DNA of 64,000 bases from Albugo candida (lineage: Eukaryota; Oomycota; Peronosporomycetes; Albuginales): NCBI GenBank assembly GCA_040437565.1, contig JBDOQK010000015.1, positions 1 through 64,000 on the forward strand, read 5' to 3'. Every line of letters begins with the position of its first letter. Positions within the stretch are counted from its first letter, which is position 1. The notes under the pieces were generated by a model that was not told where the DNA came from, did no database searches, and worked only from the letters and a program-made list of their open reading frames with translations. Positions 47,976-59,309 of this stretch are shown in pieces. Made by a program: the position numbers and the translations under genes.

Positions 47976-48329
47976 AAATCATTGGGAGATAGGTAGGCGC
48001 TTTACTATTGTAGTGGGCTAGTACTGCCAGGAGATCTCCGTATCTGAGTGTGTGTCTACAATTACGCTGGTAGCGATATTCTGTTATATTTCCTCTACTG
48101 CAAACTACTTGAGATCGGAGGGGTTCCACTAAGTATCTCATGTATGAACATACGTTGCTGATACGCCGCTTGGGCAATGCAAACGGATTAATTGAGGAAG
48201 GTGGTCTCCAAGGTAAGCTGAATGACTGGCAATATCTCGCTCGTGAGACTCCTGATTTCTACAGATTTGTGCTGTACATGTAAATTGTACAACCGGATTC
48301 GTAATTTATCCCCCAGCCAATATCACTCC
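47976..48329. other. Unassigned sequence beside the copia fossil
   Basis: A 75-codon minus frame at 47950-48177 does not resemble copia proteins. Nothing else is recognised. Confidence 0.35.
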
Positions 48330-48530
48330 GATCTGTTCTGGAGAACCTTTTTTGAGGATGTACGTGATGTTCTAGGCGCGCAGGGTCGGATATAGAGGTC
48401 TACGTCATCAGCAAATCTCTGAAGTCTTGAGAGCTTATACTGAAAGTTGCACTTGTAGACAGTGATGTCGATACACCTTTCAGTTTGGCAAACCATGATT
48501 AACAGCAACGGTAAGTAGTAGCCTTGACAA
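48330..48530 (-). mobile_element. Fragment of a non-LTR (LINE) reverse transcriptase
   Basis: The minus-strand frame contains RLQRFADDVDLYI, matching the F-A-D-D catalytic motif of LINE reverse transcriptases, preceded by a hydrophobic stretch (LPLLLIMVCQ) where these enzymes carry their conserved L-S-P-L-L-F segment. No ends, poly(A) tail or other domains were found. A degraded fragment. Confidence 0.45.
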
Positions 48531-48707
48531 GAATTAGCTTTGGTGTCGGATCGGGAGCTAATAGACAGGTTGTCTCAATTGAGAATGGACCCGGGGTTAT
48601 AAATAATTTGTGTCAGTCATTGGAGCCATAGCCTTACTGGTGTCGGCTACACGACTGTACACGTTCGTTGACAGTGACATTTTTTAGAATCATTCCAACA
48701 GTAAGGC

Positions 48708-48992
48708 ATGCGCACTCGAGAGTACGGAAGGAGTGAGGTGGTTTTCCTTTGCCCGCGTGATGGCCATCTGTTCTGCTTTTGTATCGATTACGTGGAGAAT
48801 GAGAGTGAAAACGTTTTAGCGTGTGATATTGAGAAGGTTGTTGGTATAGCTCCCAACGGATTTGTTGTCTTTACCGATAAAAATTATGATACCATGAATG
48901 ATATGGCTCTTGAACGTCTGGCTTTGATTGTGAAATGTCAACAATTATTCTGGCAAGAAGGTTGGCAGCCACCAAAACATCTCCCTTCATAA
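48708..48992 (+). CDS. Small unknown protein (94 residues)
   Basis: An intact frame with ATG start and TAA stop encodes a protein beginning MRTREYGRSEVVFLCP, with a balanced amino acid mix, unlike the surrounding repeats: CPRDGHLFCFCIDYVE, FVVFTDKNYDTMNDMALERL, QQLFWQEGWQPPKH. No introns are needed. It lies between retroelement fragments, and I recognise no family. It could be a real small gene, or an exon of one. Confidence 0.4.
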   Translation: MRTREYGRSEVVFLCPRDGHLFCFCIDYVENESENVLACDIEKVVGIAPNGFVVFTDKNYDTMNDMALERLALIVKCQQLFWQEGWQPPKHLPS

Positions 48993-49083
48993 TAGGGGCA
49001 TACGCGTATGTACATCTGGCGCACAATCTTTCTGGCTGCAAAAGGATCAGCCAATCTCTTCCGGTGATTATGTCTTTTCATGC

Positions 49084-49261
49084 TGCACGGATCAGCATTG
49101 ATCTCCCTCAAAAGCGACCCGANNNNNNNNNNNNNNNNNNNNNNNNNNNNNNNNNNNNNNNNNNNNNNNNNNNNNNNNNNNNNNNNNNNNNNNNNNNNNN
49201 NNNNNNNNNNNNNNNNNNNNNNTGCACGGATCAGCATTGATCTCCCTCAAAAGCGACCCGA
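49084..49261. other. 39-bp contig overlap around a gap
   Basis: 49084-49122 and 49223-49261 are the same 39 bases on either side of 100 N. Confidence 0.85.
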
Positions 49262-50142
49262 AAGAAGCAAGCATCGATATGGTGTGCTGTTCGCGTAGAC
49301 TATTCTGAAATTTTCCTATCCATCACGTGAGAATATAGTCAAGCCCTCCTGTAGAGTCCTCATTTCGTATCTGAGACACCCGATCGGGGAGGAGGTAGCT
49401 TCAAATATCTCATAGACTCTGTAACGAGAGTTTTCCACGATCTTGATAGAGCGGTAGATCGTTGGGCTCATTACTACTGGAAAGCCGATGTAAGCGTGAA
49501 TGAGATAGGTTTGGTCATGGAAACCTAAGAAATCTAAAAATACGTCGGCGTGAGTGCACACTTGTCTTCTACAAGCTTATCCACACCTAGATATCACAGA
49601 ACCAAGTATTCATGATTTAGGAAGCGTAGTTTGATAATGTTGCAGCTCCCCAATTTGCAGCAAGCAATTTGTGCTCGATAAATCGTGCCCGATTTCCGAA
49701 CATACCAGCATAACCTAATGGCCTAGATGTATTGTTTCTAGTATCATTTTAGTACAACGGTGCATGCCAAGATTACTGCTGCACACCAAGATCCACGAAT
49801 TCTCAGAGAAATCCTTGTTCTTGACGGATGGTGAGGATCCATTTTTCAAATTATTGATAATTGTAGGCCATGTTTCAGCAACGTCGTTGAGGTCTCATAT
49901 TGTTATGTTCGTCGATAAACCGAGTCCTTGTGCATGCTTCGACAGTTACATTCATGCTATTCAACTGCTACGCATCAGAGCTCAGTAATATTGATGCTTT
50001 CGGTGCAGCATACATGCCGTTCGAGTCGCACATATCAGTCAGCTTACGACAGGACTGTACTGGCGAATGTAGACGATCGTGACAAGAGCGCTGTATTGTG
50101 AATTGAACAGTAAACTATTCTCATTCATCTGTATCTGTCTTG
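49262..50142. other. No certain gene
   Basis: A minus frame at 49316-49561 (81 codons, with TIYRSIKIVENSRYRVYEIF) may be retroelement-derived. A plus frame at 49764-49988 (74 codons, starting MPRLLLHTKIHEFSEK) has a gene-like start but no family. Confidence 0.3.
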
Positions 50143-50804
50143 ATGAAGCGACGTGGACATCCTGCGTTTGGTTTTGCTGTACTCGTGACAATGGCCGGCG
50201 GAACAGGATATATATTGAAGAAAAGCCTACCCTCATTTATAGCAGGCACAGCACTGGGACTTGGCTTCCTCACCGCAGGTATGCTTGTGTTGACTGACAA
50301 TATGACCGATTATCAATTCCAACATGGTACATCGGCAGTCATGTCTGCCATTGTCGCTACAATGATGCAGCGACCCGCATCAGTATCGAACATTCGATAC
50401 TCATCACTGTTTGCATCGTGTGGTACAGTTTNNNNNNNNNNNNNNNNNNNNNNNNNNNNNNNNNNNNNNNNNNNNNNNNNNNNNNNNNNNNNNNNNNNNN
50501 NNNNNNNNNNNNNNNNNNNNNNNNNNNNNNNGCAGGTATGCTTGTGTTGACTGACAATATGACCGATTATCAATTCCAACATGGTACATCGGCAGTCATG
50601 TCTGCCATTGTCGCTACAATGATGCAGCGACCCGCATCAGTATCGAACATTCGATACTCATCACTGTTTGCATCGTGTGGTACAGTTTTATTGGGCTACC
50701 ACTCTTACCGGCTCTTGCATCCACCTCGAAAGATATTTCGTTATCCGGATGCAGCATTACTAAAGTCAGAAGAGACAGATCATATTTTTGATTCGAACAA
50801 ATGA
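50143..50804 (+). CDS. TMEM14-family membrane protein (first copy)
   Basis: The frame starts at the ATG at 50143 and ends at 50804 with the gap at 50432-50531 inside it. Because 50275-50431 is repeated as 50532-50688, the true gene reads 50143-50431 plus 50689-50804, which stays in frame and gives 134 residues. The pattern is that of TMEM14: four hydrophobic helices with glycine-rich turns (VTMAGGTGYILKKSLPSFIAG, then GLGFLTAGMLVL). TMEM14 proteins sit in mitochondrial or other inner membranes; in animals TMEM14C takes part in porphyrin transport for heme synthesis. This copy has a longer polar C-terminal tail than usual (PDAALLKSEETDHIFD). It is convergent with the SET gene (stops 41 bp apart). 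Confidence 0.85.
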
Positions 50805-50845
50805 ATAGGAACATTAGATATAACACTACTTCGATTCTGGCATGA

Positions 50846-51700
50846 TCATACAGATGCGTCAAAGGGCAATCTTTTTCTACATAGGTCACTACTGCATAAA
50901 CATTTTTTATACACATGTTTCGTGTTCAAGACATCTGTCGATACTCCGTAATCAAAAGTCAGCTCCTCGCCCTTCTTGACGTGTCTGTTGGTGTAAAAGA
51001 AAAGGCGAGGTATATACGAGTCGATACGGAAAACTTCGATAGACAAGAGAGGGTCGCACCCATGATTTATAAAGCGTGTAAAGTTACCAAAATAAGTAGC
51101 GTCCACATTGGTGCGTAAAATCTGCGGACCCGAAGCCTGGATTTCGACGAGACCCTCACGCAAAACCAAAACATAGTTTTGTCCCGATCCATCATATTTC
51201 TGTCGGTACCGCTTTTGTATTTCCGCAGTTGATAGAACTTCACCGACATACTCACCAACACAGGTATGCTCTGAGATCATATCTCCTGCAAAGACTCCCC
51301 ATCCTTTGCCAGAACTATACTGTAAATATATGGGCACATCTCCACCTAGCTGAAGATGGGCATATCTTGCTTCTTGTCTCGCCCTAAGCGATAATGGCAA
51401 TCCATGCTTTTCAAAGCGTATTGGTAACACGCATCTGGTAACATACGTGTATTTCATCAATTGGATAAATTGAGATCTGCTGTAATGTCCCATGCTAGGG
51501 ATTCTAAATGCTTCAGCGCCATCGGACAGATCTGATTCGAGTCGTTGCATCCATTCTCTTACAAGTTGACTAGTGAATCTGCTTACAAAAAGCAAACTTT
51601 TCAGAGCACCCGTTCCGATGAAATGGCAGACTCTTTGTTCCGTAATGAGGAAATGCAATCCATTTATGTAATTTGTATCGAGCGTCGGAAAATGTTTCAT
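50846..51700 (-). CDS. SET-domain protein methyltransferase
   Basis: A single-exon minus-strand gene of 284 residues starts at the ATG at 51700. Residues ~1-125 are helical with an F-box-like feel (LKSLLFVSRFTSQLVREW) but no firm domain. The SET domain covers ~128-265: GKGWGVFAGDMISEHTCVGEY, then YVGEVLS, the cofactor-binding TRFINHGCDPLL, and EELTFDYG near the active-site tyrosine. It is followed by a post-SET cysteine cluster (CLCSSDLCRKRL). These are the parts that bind S-adenosylmethionine and the lysine channel, and all look intact; the usual N-H-S-C-D-P is N-H-G-C-D-P here. No pre-SET cysteines are present. The target (a histone or other protein) is unknown. It is divergent from VIP1 over 224 bp. 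Confidence 0.85.
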   Translation of the reverse strand: MKHFPTLDTNYINGLHFLITEQRVCHFIGTGALKSLLFVSRFTSQLVREWMQRLESDLSDGAEAFRIPSMGHYSRSQFIQLMKYTYVTRCVLPIRFEKHGLPLSLRARQEARYAHLQLGGDVPIYLQYSSGKGWGVFAGDMISEHTCVGEYVGEVLSTAEIQKRYRQKYDGSGQNYVLVLREGLVEIQASGPQILRTNVDATYFGNFTRFINHGCDPLLSIEVFRIDSYIPRLFFYTNRHVKKGEELTFDYGVSTDVLNTKHVYKKCLCSSDLCRKRLPFDASV

Positions 51701-51924
51701 TGCATCAATCGAACTTACTGTGACAAATCGAAAGCCTAATTACCATTGGGAAATGTCGCATTCCATTCTAACGATCTCAAATCATCCAATCATTCTTCCA
51801 GCACAAAATTTATCGGACACTTCCAAACACTTTTGTATACAGCCTCAAGAAACACATCAATGTGTAGCGACGTTGCATATCTTTACGTGTTCTGTATTCA
51901 TTGAAGATAGCGTTTTTTATAACC

Positions 51925-54900
51925 ATGAATACTTTATCATCGTCAGGGATTGACACAAATAGTGTAAATGTGAAAAAATATGTCGTAGGTATTTGCGCCA
52001 TGGAAAAGAAGACGCGATCCAAACCAATGCTGGAAATACTGAAAAGACTGGAAGAGAAGAAGCAGTTTGATATCCATATATTTAGTGATGATGTAATTCT
52101 CAACAAAGAGGTTGACAAATGGCCCATTTGTGATGTGCTCATAAGTTTTTACTCGAGCGGATTTCCGTTAGAAAAAGCAGAATCCTACTGTAAATTACAC
52201 CATCCGATTCTTGTGAACGATCTCATAATGCAGCGCGAAATGTTTGACAGACGTAAAGTATACGCAATACTGTTACGTCATGGAATTCCTGTTCCTCGCC
52301 ATGCGATTGTCAACCGAGACGTTGTAGGTAAAGAGGATACAATCGAAGAAGAAGAAAATTATGTGATTGTTAATGACGTGCGAATAGACAAGCCTTTCGT
52401 TGAAAAACCTGCAGATGCAGAGGATCATAACATACATATCTACTATCCAACAAGCGCCGGGGGAGGAAGTAAGAAGCTTTTTCGTAAAATCGGAGATCGT
52501 TCGAGTGAGTTTTATCCGAATGAAAATCACATACGTCGTGATGGCTCGTACATATACGAGGAATTTGTTAATACACAAGGAACAGACGTCAAAGTCTACA
52601 CAGTGGGCTCGAGTTATGGTCATGCGGAAGCACGAAAATCTCCTGTGCTGGATGGTAAAGTGATGCGTGACATTTCCGGAAAAGAAGTTCGGTATCCTGT
52701 GATTTTAAATTCAGCCGAGAAAGAAATTGCACGGAAAGTTTGCTTGGCTTTTCATCAAACTGTTTGCGGCTTTGATCTGCTTCGAGTGAGAGGAAACTCT
52801 TTTGTTTGTGACGTCAACGGCTGGAGCTTCGTCAAGAGTTCAAAAAAGTATTATGACGATTGTGGCTTGATTTTGCACAATTACTTGGTTTCTGCATTAC
52901 GGTCACGATATTTTCGCCAAATTCGACTTGGTCGCCTTCCAAGCGGCATTTACCAACTATGTCCGCAATATGCAATTGAGCCACATGCGACATTGTGCAA
53001 TGCGGATATGCAAACATCAGCAAGATCACCTAAAACTGGCGATTGTGAGGATACGACGGGTGGAAAGGAAGAACTTCGCTGTGTTATCGCTATTGTTCGT
53101 CATGGCGACAGAACACCCAAACAAAAGCTGAAGACGATAGTATGGGAAAAGGATCTTATTGCATTTTTCAAAGCAAGAAGAATAGAACAAGAACAAGAAG
53201 AGCTGAAAGTGAAATCTGTCTCGGATTTGCAGGAACTTTTGGATTTGGTGAGAAATCTGATCAAATCCTATGCGCCAGGGGTAGGACTCAAAGAGGCTGT
53301 ATGGGAAGCCGAAGGCGGTGATAGCTTTGAGAAGCTTTTACAGATGAAAAGAGTACTTGAACGCTGGAAATTTGCTGGTATTAATCGCAAAGTTCAATTC
53401 AAGCCCTTACAGGAGCATAGTCCTGCATACACACGAGACAAATTTGAGTTGCTTATGATTCTTAAATGGGGTGGAGATTTGACCCCGACCGGGCAGATAC
53501 AAGGCGAAGAGTTGGGTAGATCATTTCGAAACAAGTTGTATCCTTTGGAAGAAGGTGGTCTCCTTCGTCTTCACTCAACATTTCGTCATGATTTGAAGAT
53601 CTTTACTTCAGACGAAGGAAGAGTACAGATGACTGCTGCAGCATTCGCCAAAGGCTTTTTGGAACTTGAAGGAGATCTGACTCCGATTCTTGTTAGCCTT
53701 GTGACAACATTGGGAAAAGGTCAGTTAAGCAATATAATCTTTGCTCAAGCACCAGCGGTAAAATCTCTGTTATGCTTGTCCACAGATGCAAACAAAATGC
53801 TCGATCACTCTGGTCAAGCTGAAGCAAATGAAGAGATTGAGCGAACAAAATGCAAATTGAAAAAACTTTTGCACCGGGATTATGCAACATTTCAGGAGCT
53901 TGCATCCGCTTTGAATCCAATCAAGATTGAATCAATCAATACGGCTTTGAGTAGCATACGGAATCCCATGGAATCTTTGAATAGGCTACATGAGACGATA
54001 CGGAGACATAAACTGGAGATTCTCGAATTTTCTCAGAATAAAAGTGAGTCCTCCTTTCTGCTTGATTTATCATCAATGTTACTTACTGGCCTTGCTAAGT
54101 CCTCAACGAAACGCGCTGTTTATATGTGGGTGAAACATTCTCATTGATGTTAGAACGATGGGAAAAACTGTATAGAGATTTCTACTCTGAGAAAAGTGCA
54201 TCGTATGATTTGAGCAAGATACCTGATATATTCGACTGCATCAAATATGATCTTCTTCACAATCACCACCTTGGATTCCGTTATGGGAAAGAGTTGTACG
54301 ATCTCGCAAAAGCATTTGCTGGCTGTTATGTACCTCAGGAATATGGCATGGAAATTTCGGATAAACAGTCCATCGGGGTCAAAGTATCTCAAGCACTATG
54401 CGCCAAGATCCGTGCCGATATCGTTGCGGTGATGTCTGCATCAACTTCAAATCAGGCGGCTGTAGAGGCTAATACTTCTCCGCAAGACGAAATCGACCTG
54501 ATGGATCCTTCGATCGAGCATCTTGGATATCGTTTGGATCCATCTTTTGCCAAAGAATTGCGAATCAAGAGTCCGTCAACACAAGTAAGAAGTCGTTTAT
54601 ATTTCACAAGCGAAAGTCACATGTACACAATACTCAATGTACTTCGTTTCCAATGTCCGAGATGGCATGCACGTCATCAAAGCGGGAACAGTCAGAATGT
54701 TTACGATATATCCTTAGAGGAAGAGGAGTATAGCAATGAGATTCTCAAAGAGATGGGATTGAGTGTGAATGAGCGTATGCCACAGCGCAAATATTTCTTC
54801 AGCAAGTCCAAATTGATTTCTGATAGTGGAATGGAAGCCTTGAGCAGAGAGACGGAATTGAATTATCTGGCACATGTCGTTATTCGAGTTTATGAAAAAA

Positions 54901-55109
54901 TAGGATTAGATGACGATTCTGAAGACCGATTCCGTGTGGAGATATCATTTTCTCCAGGCGTTGTAAATCATTTTGACGCTGCCGTGAAGGCCGATACCGT
55001 GAATGGGGATTTGATATCCCCAGTGGCCGATCGAATATGCTTGACACAATGTATGACTGCTGTCATGTTTGAAGATATGTTGGCTGCATGCGTCTCATCT
55101 GAAAAATAA
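51925..55109 (+). CDS. VIP1: Inositol pyrophosphate kinase/phosphatase VIP1 (PPIP5K)
   Basis: Two exons (51925-54043, 54100-55109; 56-nt intron) encode 1042 residues. The start is the ATG in ACCATGAATACT, not the TTG 24 bases upstream. Residues ~15-360 are the ATP-grasp kinase: KKYVVGICAMEKKTRSKPM, LVNDLIMQREMFDRRKVY, PFVEKPADAEDHNI, YEEFVNTQGTDVKVYTVG and VCDVNGWSFVKSSKKYYDD. Residues ~385-1040 are the histidine-acid-phosphatase-like domain with VRHGDRTPKQK, and KIFTSDEGRVQMTAAAFAKGF further on; YDLSKIPDIFDCIKYD lies after the intron. Enzymes of this family make the 1-diphosphates of InsP6 and InsP7, signals for phosphate and energy status; the second domain removes them. Motifs of both domains are intact and the size is near that of fungal and animal members. 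Confidence 0.95.
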
Positions 55110-55158
55110 GAAGTAATCTGATTATCGATCTTTGGATCTGTTAACTTTTCTTTATCTC

Positions 55159-55482
55159 CTACTCTTGCCCTATCCAATCTACAAATCTCTGAGCATGGTA
55201 CGCACTGGATGCGGCGCCAACAACCGAAATCGCAATCGGTAGTGGTTTCCTTGTGTGTATTGCACGAGCTCCCATTGCAGACATTGTTATTGTCGAGAAA
55301 AAAAGGGCGGTTCCGTGTCCATTTGTCATGTTTCCATGCTGCAACATGTACCCGGCAATACCAAAACCAGTTCCGAGAGTAAGACCAGCAATCAGAGAAG
55401 GCAAACTCTTCTTTTTTACATATCCCATGGCCCCACCGATTCCCAAACCAATTGCCATTGTATACGTCGCATGATGTGCCAT
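55159..55482 (-). CDS. TMEM14-family membrane protein (second copy)
   Basis: A single-exon minus-strand gene of 107 residues. The glycine-rich helices (AIGLGIGGAMGYVKKKSLPS, then LIAGLTLGTGFGIAGYML) give the standard four-helix TMEM14 layout and the family's usual length (~100-115). KKKSLPSLIAG corresponds to KKSLPSFIAG of the copy at 50143, so the two are paralogues, though far apart in sequence. It is convergent with VIP1 (stops 49 bp apart) and diverges from MFAP1 (72 bp between start codons). Confidence 0.88.
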   Translation of the reverse strand: MAHHATYTMAIGLGIGGAMGYVKKKSLPSLIAGLTLGTGFGIAGYMLQHGNMTNGHGTALFFSTITMSAMGARAIHTRKPLPIAISVVGAASSAYHAQRFVDWIGQE

Positions 55483-55554
55483 GATGCGAAGCTATAACAG
55501 CTAGGTCCCTGTTAATTTGCTCGATAGACTTTTTTGGCCTAATTCATAAGCATT

Positions 55555-57281
55555 ATGGCTTTATTCAGTAAGAAGGACCTCGGCTTGTTGCTTCCTGACG
55601 ATGTGCCTGGTGATCCAATCTCATTACGACATACAAGGAAAAAGTGAGGATGCGCTTTCTCTTATAACAATGTCAAATGACGTGATTCATCTATTTCTTC
55701 ATCTAGAGATGCGCCGCAAGAAGATTTTCGACCTCCAGAACCAAAAATTGATTTGACAAAGAAAGTCTACCGCTATCGCGCAGGGAAGGTCCCTCAATTC
55801 GCATTGAACCAAGAAGAAGCAGAAAAAGAACATGAGGAAAGAATAGATAAGTTACCGAATATCAGAATTAAGAACCAAACGAAAGCCGACCGGCAACGCT
55901 TCCGTGCCAAGATTGTGGCATCCGCCCCAAATTCTCATTCAGATGGCTCTAAATTTCAGCAGCTTTGTGAAGAAACAAAAAAAGTAGACATACAGCCAGA
56001 GATCAAGCGACCAATAACCACAGCATTACTAGAGTCTGATTCGGACACTCAGGAATCAGACTTTGAAGAACGGAGAGCAACTATTCGCAAAAAAGTATTA
56101 GAAAAGAGGTCGGATTCTCCGAGTCGCGAACAGGACAAGGATGCTGGATTATTACAGGCGTCTTTTGAACAGGTTTGGTTGCATATTACAATAAGGCAAA
56201 TGCAATTTTGAGGCAAAGCTCGTATCGTAGCATACAACAAGGACGGACACTCTATGCTCAAGTGATTCCGAAATGGAAACGGACTCTGATGACGATGACG
56301 AAGAAGAATCGGATTCTCCAAGCCTAATGAAACCAGTTTTCATTCCAAGAGATGCTCGTAAGACACATTCATTACAACTTGCAATCGATCAAAATTATGA
56401 TCAGCAGCAGCAAAAAGAAGCGGAAAAACTTGCCTTACGGAAAAAAGAAACAAAAAAGCTCGTCTTGAGTGAAGTGCAACTGAAACAGACAGAGAAGACA
56501 GACTTGACAGATACTGAGATGCCAGATGACACCGACGGAATACTTCCAGATGAAGAGTACAAAGCGTGGGAGATCAGAGAGCTAAAGCGAATTAAAAGGT
56601 GAGAGAGATTTGCTGCTTTTCTCTTCGATTATAGTCCGACAATTTTGTATGCAGAGATCGTGATCAAGCAGTGCGTCAAGAACAGGAAAGGCAGGAAACT
56701 CAGCGTCGACGCAATTTGACAGAGGAAGAAAGACAAGCAGAGGATCGGTTTGTGTTCCTTTGCCCAACTTTTTGAGGTCAAATTAACACCTTTTGCCGCT
56801 TTTTAGAAAATTGAAAAAGAATGAGCCCAAGGAGAAGAAAAAGTGGAAGTTTCTGCAAAAGTATTATCACAAGGGTGCATTCTATGTTGACGACGACAGC
56901 GTGCAAAAGAATGAGGATGTTCGTAAACGTGACACATCTGGCGCGACTTTGGAGGACAAGCACAACAAGGAAATACTTCCAATAGTCATGCAAGTAAAAA
57001 ACTTTGGACGCGCTGGCAGGTACTCCAAGCTGAATACATGCCATACCCTGGATACTGATGCTACCTTTGCTCAAGAACAAAGTATACACATCTTGTCGAT
57101 CAAGATACGACGGGAAGAGACTCGCTTTGGACCAAAAACGACGAGTACGTTTGCTTTCGTTTTCATTTGAACGGATGAAACTGAAATGACATCTTCCAGA
57201 ATCCGTGCCAAATATTCCACAAAAATCGGTGGCGTAAGAAATTTGGAGGACCATGCCGCAAAGAAGCGCAAGATAGAGTAA
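55555..57281 (+). CDS. MFAP1: Microfibril-associated protein 1 homologue (MFAP1), spliceosomal
   Basis: Seven exons (55555-55643, 55707-56172, 56231-56598, 56655-56747, 56807-57019, 57076-57144, 57200-57281) give 459 residues in one frame, close to human MFAP1 (439). The N-terminal half is acidic and charged (YRYRAGKVPQFALN, DSDTQESDFEERRATIRKK, DSDDDDEEESDSPSLMKPVF). The C-terminal half carries the family's conserved stretch KKWKFLQKYYHKGAFYVDD, then GRAGRTKYTHLVDQDTT, and ends with a basic tail (KIGGVRNLEDHAAKKRKIE). Despite its name, this protein is a nuclear component of the pre-catalytic spliceosome (B complex, with Prp38). Its neighbour UAP56 is also a spliceosome factor, and the two are convergent with 108 bp between stops. 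Confidence 0.93.
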
Positions 57282-57389
57282 GAAGACTCCACATTGAGTT
57301 TGTAGATGATACGACTTTATAAAACATTTGTCCAGCAGTAGTAACATGTATTCTTTTTCGCTTTAAGCTGGCTGTTTTTGCTTCCCCCA

Positions 57390-59050
57390 TCAAGTACTCA
57401 TATACGTTGAGATATCGATCGAGTCGGGTAATTCTGGGATATTGACCTCAAATCTTGATTGTACTTGTGCAAGCATTCCCGAGTCTTCATCTGATGAGAT
57501 AAAACTGATCGACAATCCCTTTGTACCGAAACGCCCTGCCCGACCAACACGGTGCAAGTATTGGTCACTGTCATTGGGGAAATCATAGTTGATGACAATA
57601 TTAACACGTTCAATATCCATTCCACGACCGAATAAATCCGTTGTCACGAGAAGCCGCTTCTGGAAATCCTTGAAACTTTTGTACCGCTTAATCCGTTCTT
57701 CTTGAGTTAGATCAGAAGTGATGCAAATTGACGGGAAATTGCACTCGTTCAGTAAACGATTCAATTCTCGCGCTCGGTTCTTCTTCGATACGAAAATTAC
57801 AACCTGATTGAATTCAAGCGCGTCCAGTAACTCGTTCAACTTTCGATTCTTCTCCGATTCTGCAAGTTTGATGAAATATTGCTGTAGACCATGTAGCGTC
57901 AATTTTGTCTCATCATCGACGTAAATTTCCATTGGCTATGCGTGCGTGGAAAAGTATGTTACCGAACCAGCTCCCATCGATAATCCAATCAATTATGAAC
58001 TTACGTCTTGACAAAACTTCCGACAGACCGGTCGAATTTCTTTGCTCAATGTGGCTGAAAACATCATAACCTGCTTATCGTGTGGCGTCGAACGAAAAAT
58101 TTCTTGAACATCTCTCCGCATGTCTAGTGCTTCCAGCAACTTGTCACATTCATCCATGACAAAGTGCTTCACCTTGTCTAGTTTGATGCTTTTTTCCTTT
58201 AATAGTCCCAGGATACGCCCAGGCGTCCCGACGACAATATGCGGAGTGTTGCTTTTGAGAGTCTCACGATCTTTTGTGATAGCAATACCTGGGTAGCATT
58301 CATAATGTTATTCACGTACAATCAGCTAATAAAAAACAAACATCACTGTACCTCCATAAAATACTGCTGTCTTCACATTGTAAAGATACTTGCTGAAGCG
58401 CTCGTACTCATGAGCTATCTGGAATGCTAGTTCGCGTGTATGACAAAGAACCATAACGCTGATTTGTCCATCCACTGGTTCGATCTACAATTCATCAGAA
58501 ATTCGATGTTGAGAGCACCACTCGGATTGCGTTCCAGCAGTACCTGATGAAGAGTAGCAAGCACGAAGACAGCTGTCTTGCCCATTCCTGACTTTGCCTG
58601 GCAAATTATGTCCATACCCAATACAGCTTGAGGAATACATTCGTGTTGAACTAAAAAATTGTATGAAAATGTTTAGTATGAACCCTTCTGTTATTCAGAT
58701 CTTCATCAGACCTTCCGATGGATGCTCAAACCCGCAGTCAACAACTGCTCGCAAACATTCCGGTTTAAGGATAAAATCACGAAATCCAGAGCTGTGAATT
58801 CCGACATAGTGGCCTCTTTGGTACGATTTATCGAATTATATGGTGAGCAGATGAGATAAGGAATCAAATTTCAGAAAAGATTGCATCAGTCAGCATTTCA
58901 AATTCCACGGTAATGAGAACTGGGGGAATTGATGTAAACCTACTTTTTCGCATCCTTGGACTCTACATTTTTGTTATTTTCATTCGTCTCTTCTTCTTCT
59001 TCGTAATCGACTAGTTCCTCATCGAATTCTTTGTTTTCTTCAGCGGTCAT
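57390..59050 (-). CDS. SUB2: DEAD-box RNA helicase UAP56/Sub2 (DDX39)
   Basis: Six exons on the minus strand (59050-58944, 58815-58712, 58650-58544, 58484-58352, 58288-58005, 57935-57390) give 426 residues, the usual length (human 428). In order: an acidic N-terminus ([19 protein letters not shown]), Q-motif region [20 protein letters not shown], Walker [46 protein letters not shown] (motif II), SAT (motif III), the linker [20 protein letters not shown], motif [18 protein letters not shown], and [13 protein letters not shown] (motif VI). UAP56 acts in spliceosome assembly and in mRNA export with the THO/TREX complex. The DECD box rather than DEAD is the family hallmark. All helicase motifs are intact. 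Confidence 0.95.
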
Positions 59051-59140
59051 CGTGGCGTATCAAAAAGGATGAAAATTGAGTGAGTGGACGGACGTAAACA
59101 GTGATAAGGGCCTGGGGGGAACTTACAGAAAAGATCCATC

Positions 59141-59296
59141 GCATTTAGTAATAAGTATAGTAGAAAACNNNNNNNNNNNNNNNNNNNNNNNNNNNNNNNN
59201 NNNNNNNNNNNNNNNNNNNNNNNNNNNNNNNNNNNNNNNNNNNNNNNNNNNNNNNNNNNNNNNNNNNNGCATTTAGTAATAAGTATAGTAGAAAAC
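59141..59296. other. 28-bp contig overlap around a gap
   Basis: 59141-59168 and 59269-59296 are the same 28 bases on either side of 100 N, so the gap is probably not a real loss. Confidence 0.8.
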
Positions 59297-59309
59297 TGCA
59301 TTTGATTGA

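Noticed and set aside
56778-57347. Long minus-strand ORF of 189 codons
   Set aside because: It lies antisense to the well-supported MFAP1 exons and has no domain of its own, so it is a shadow frame.
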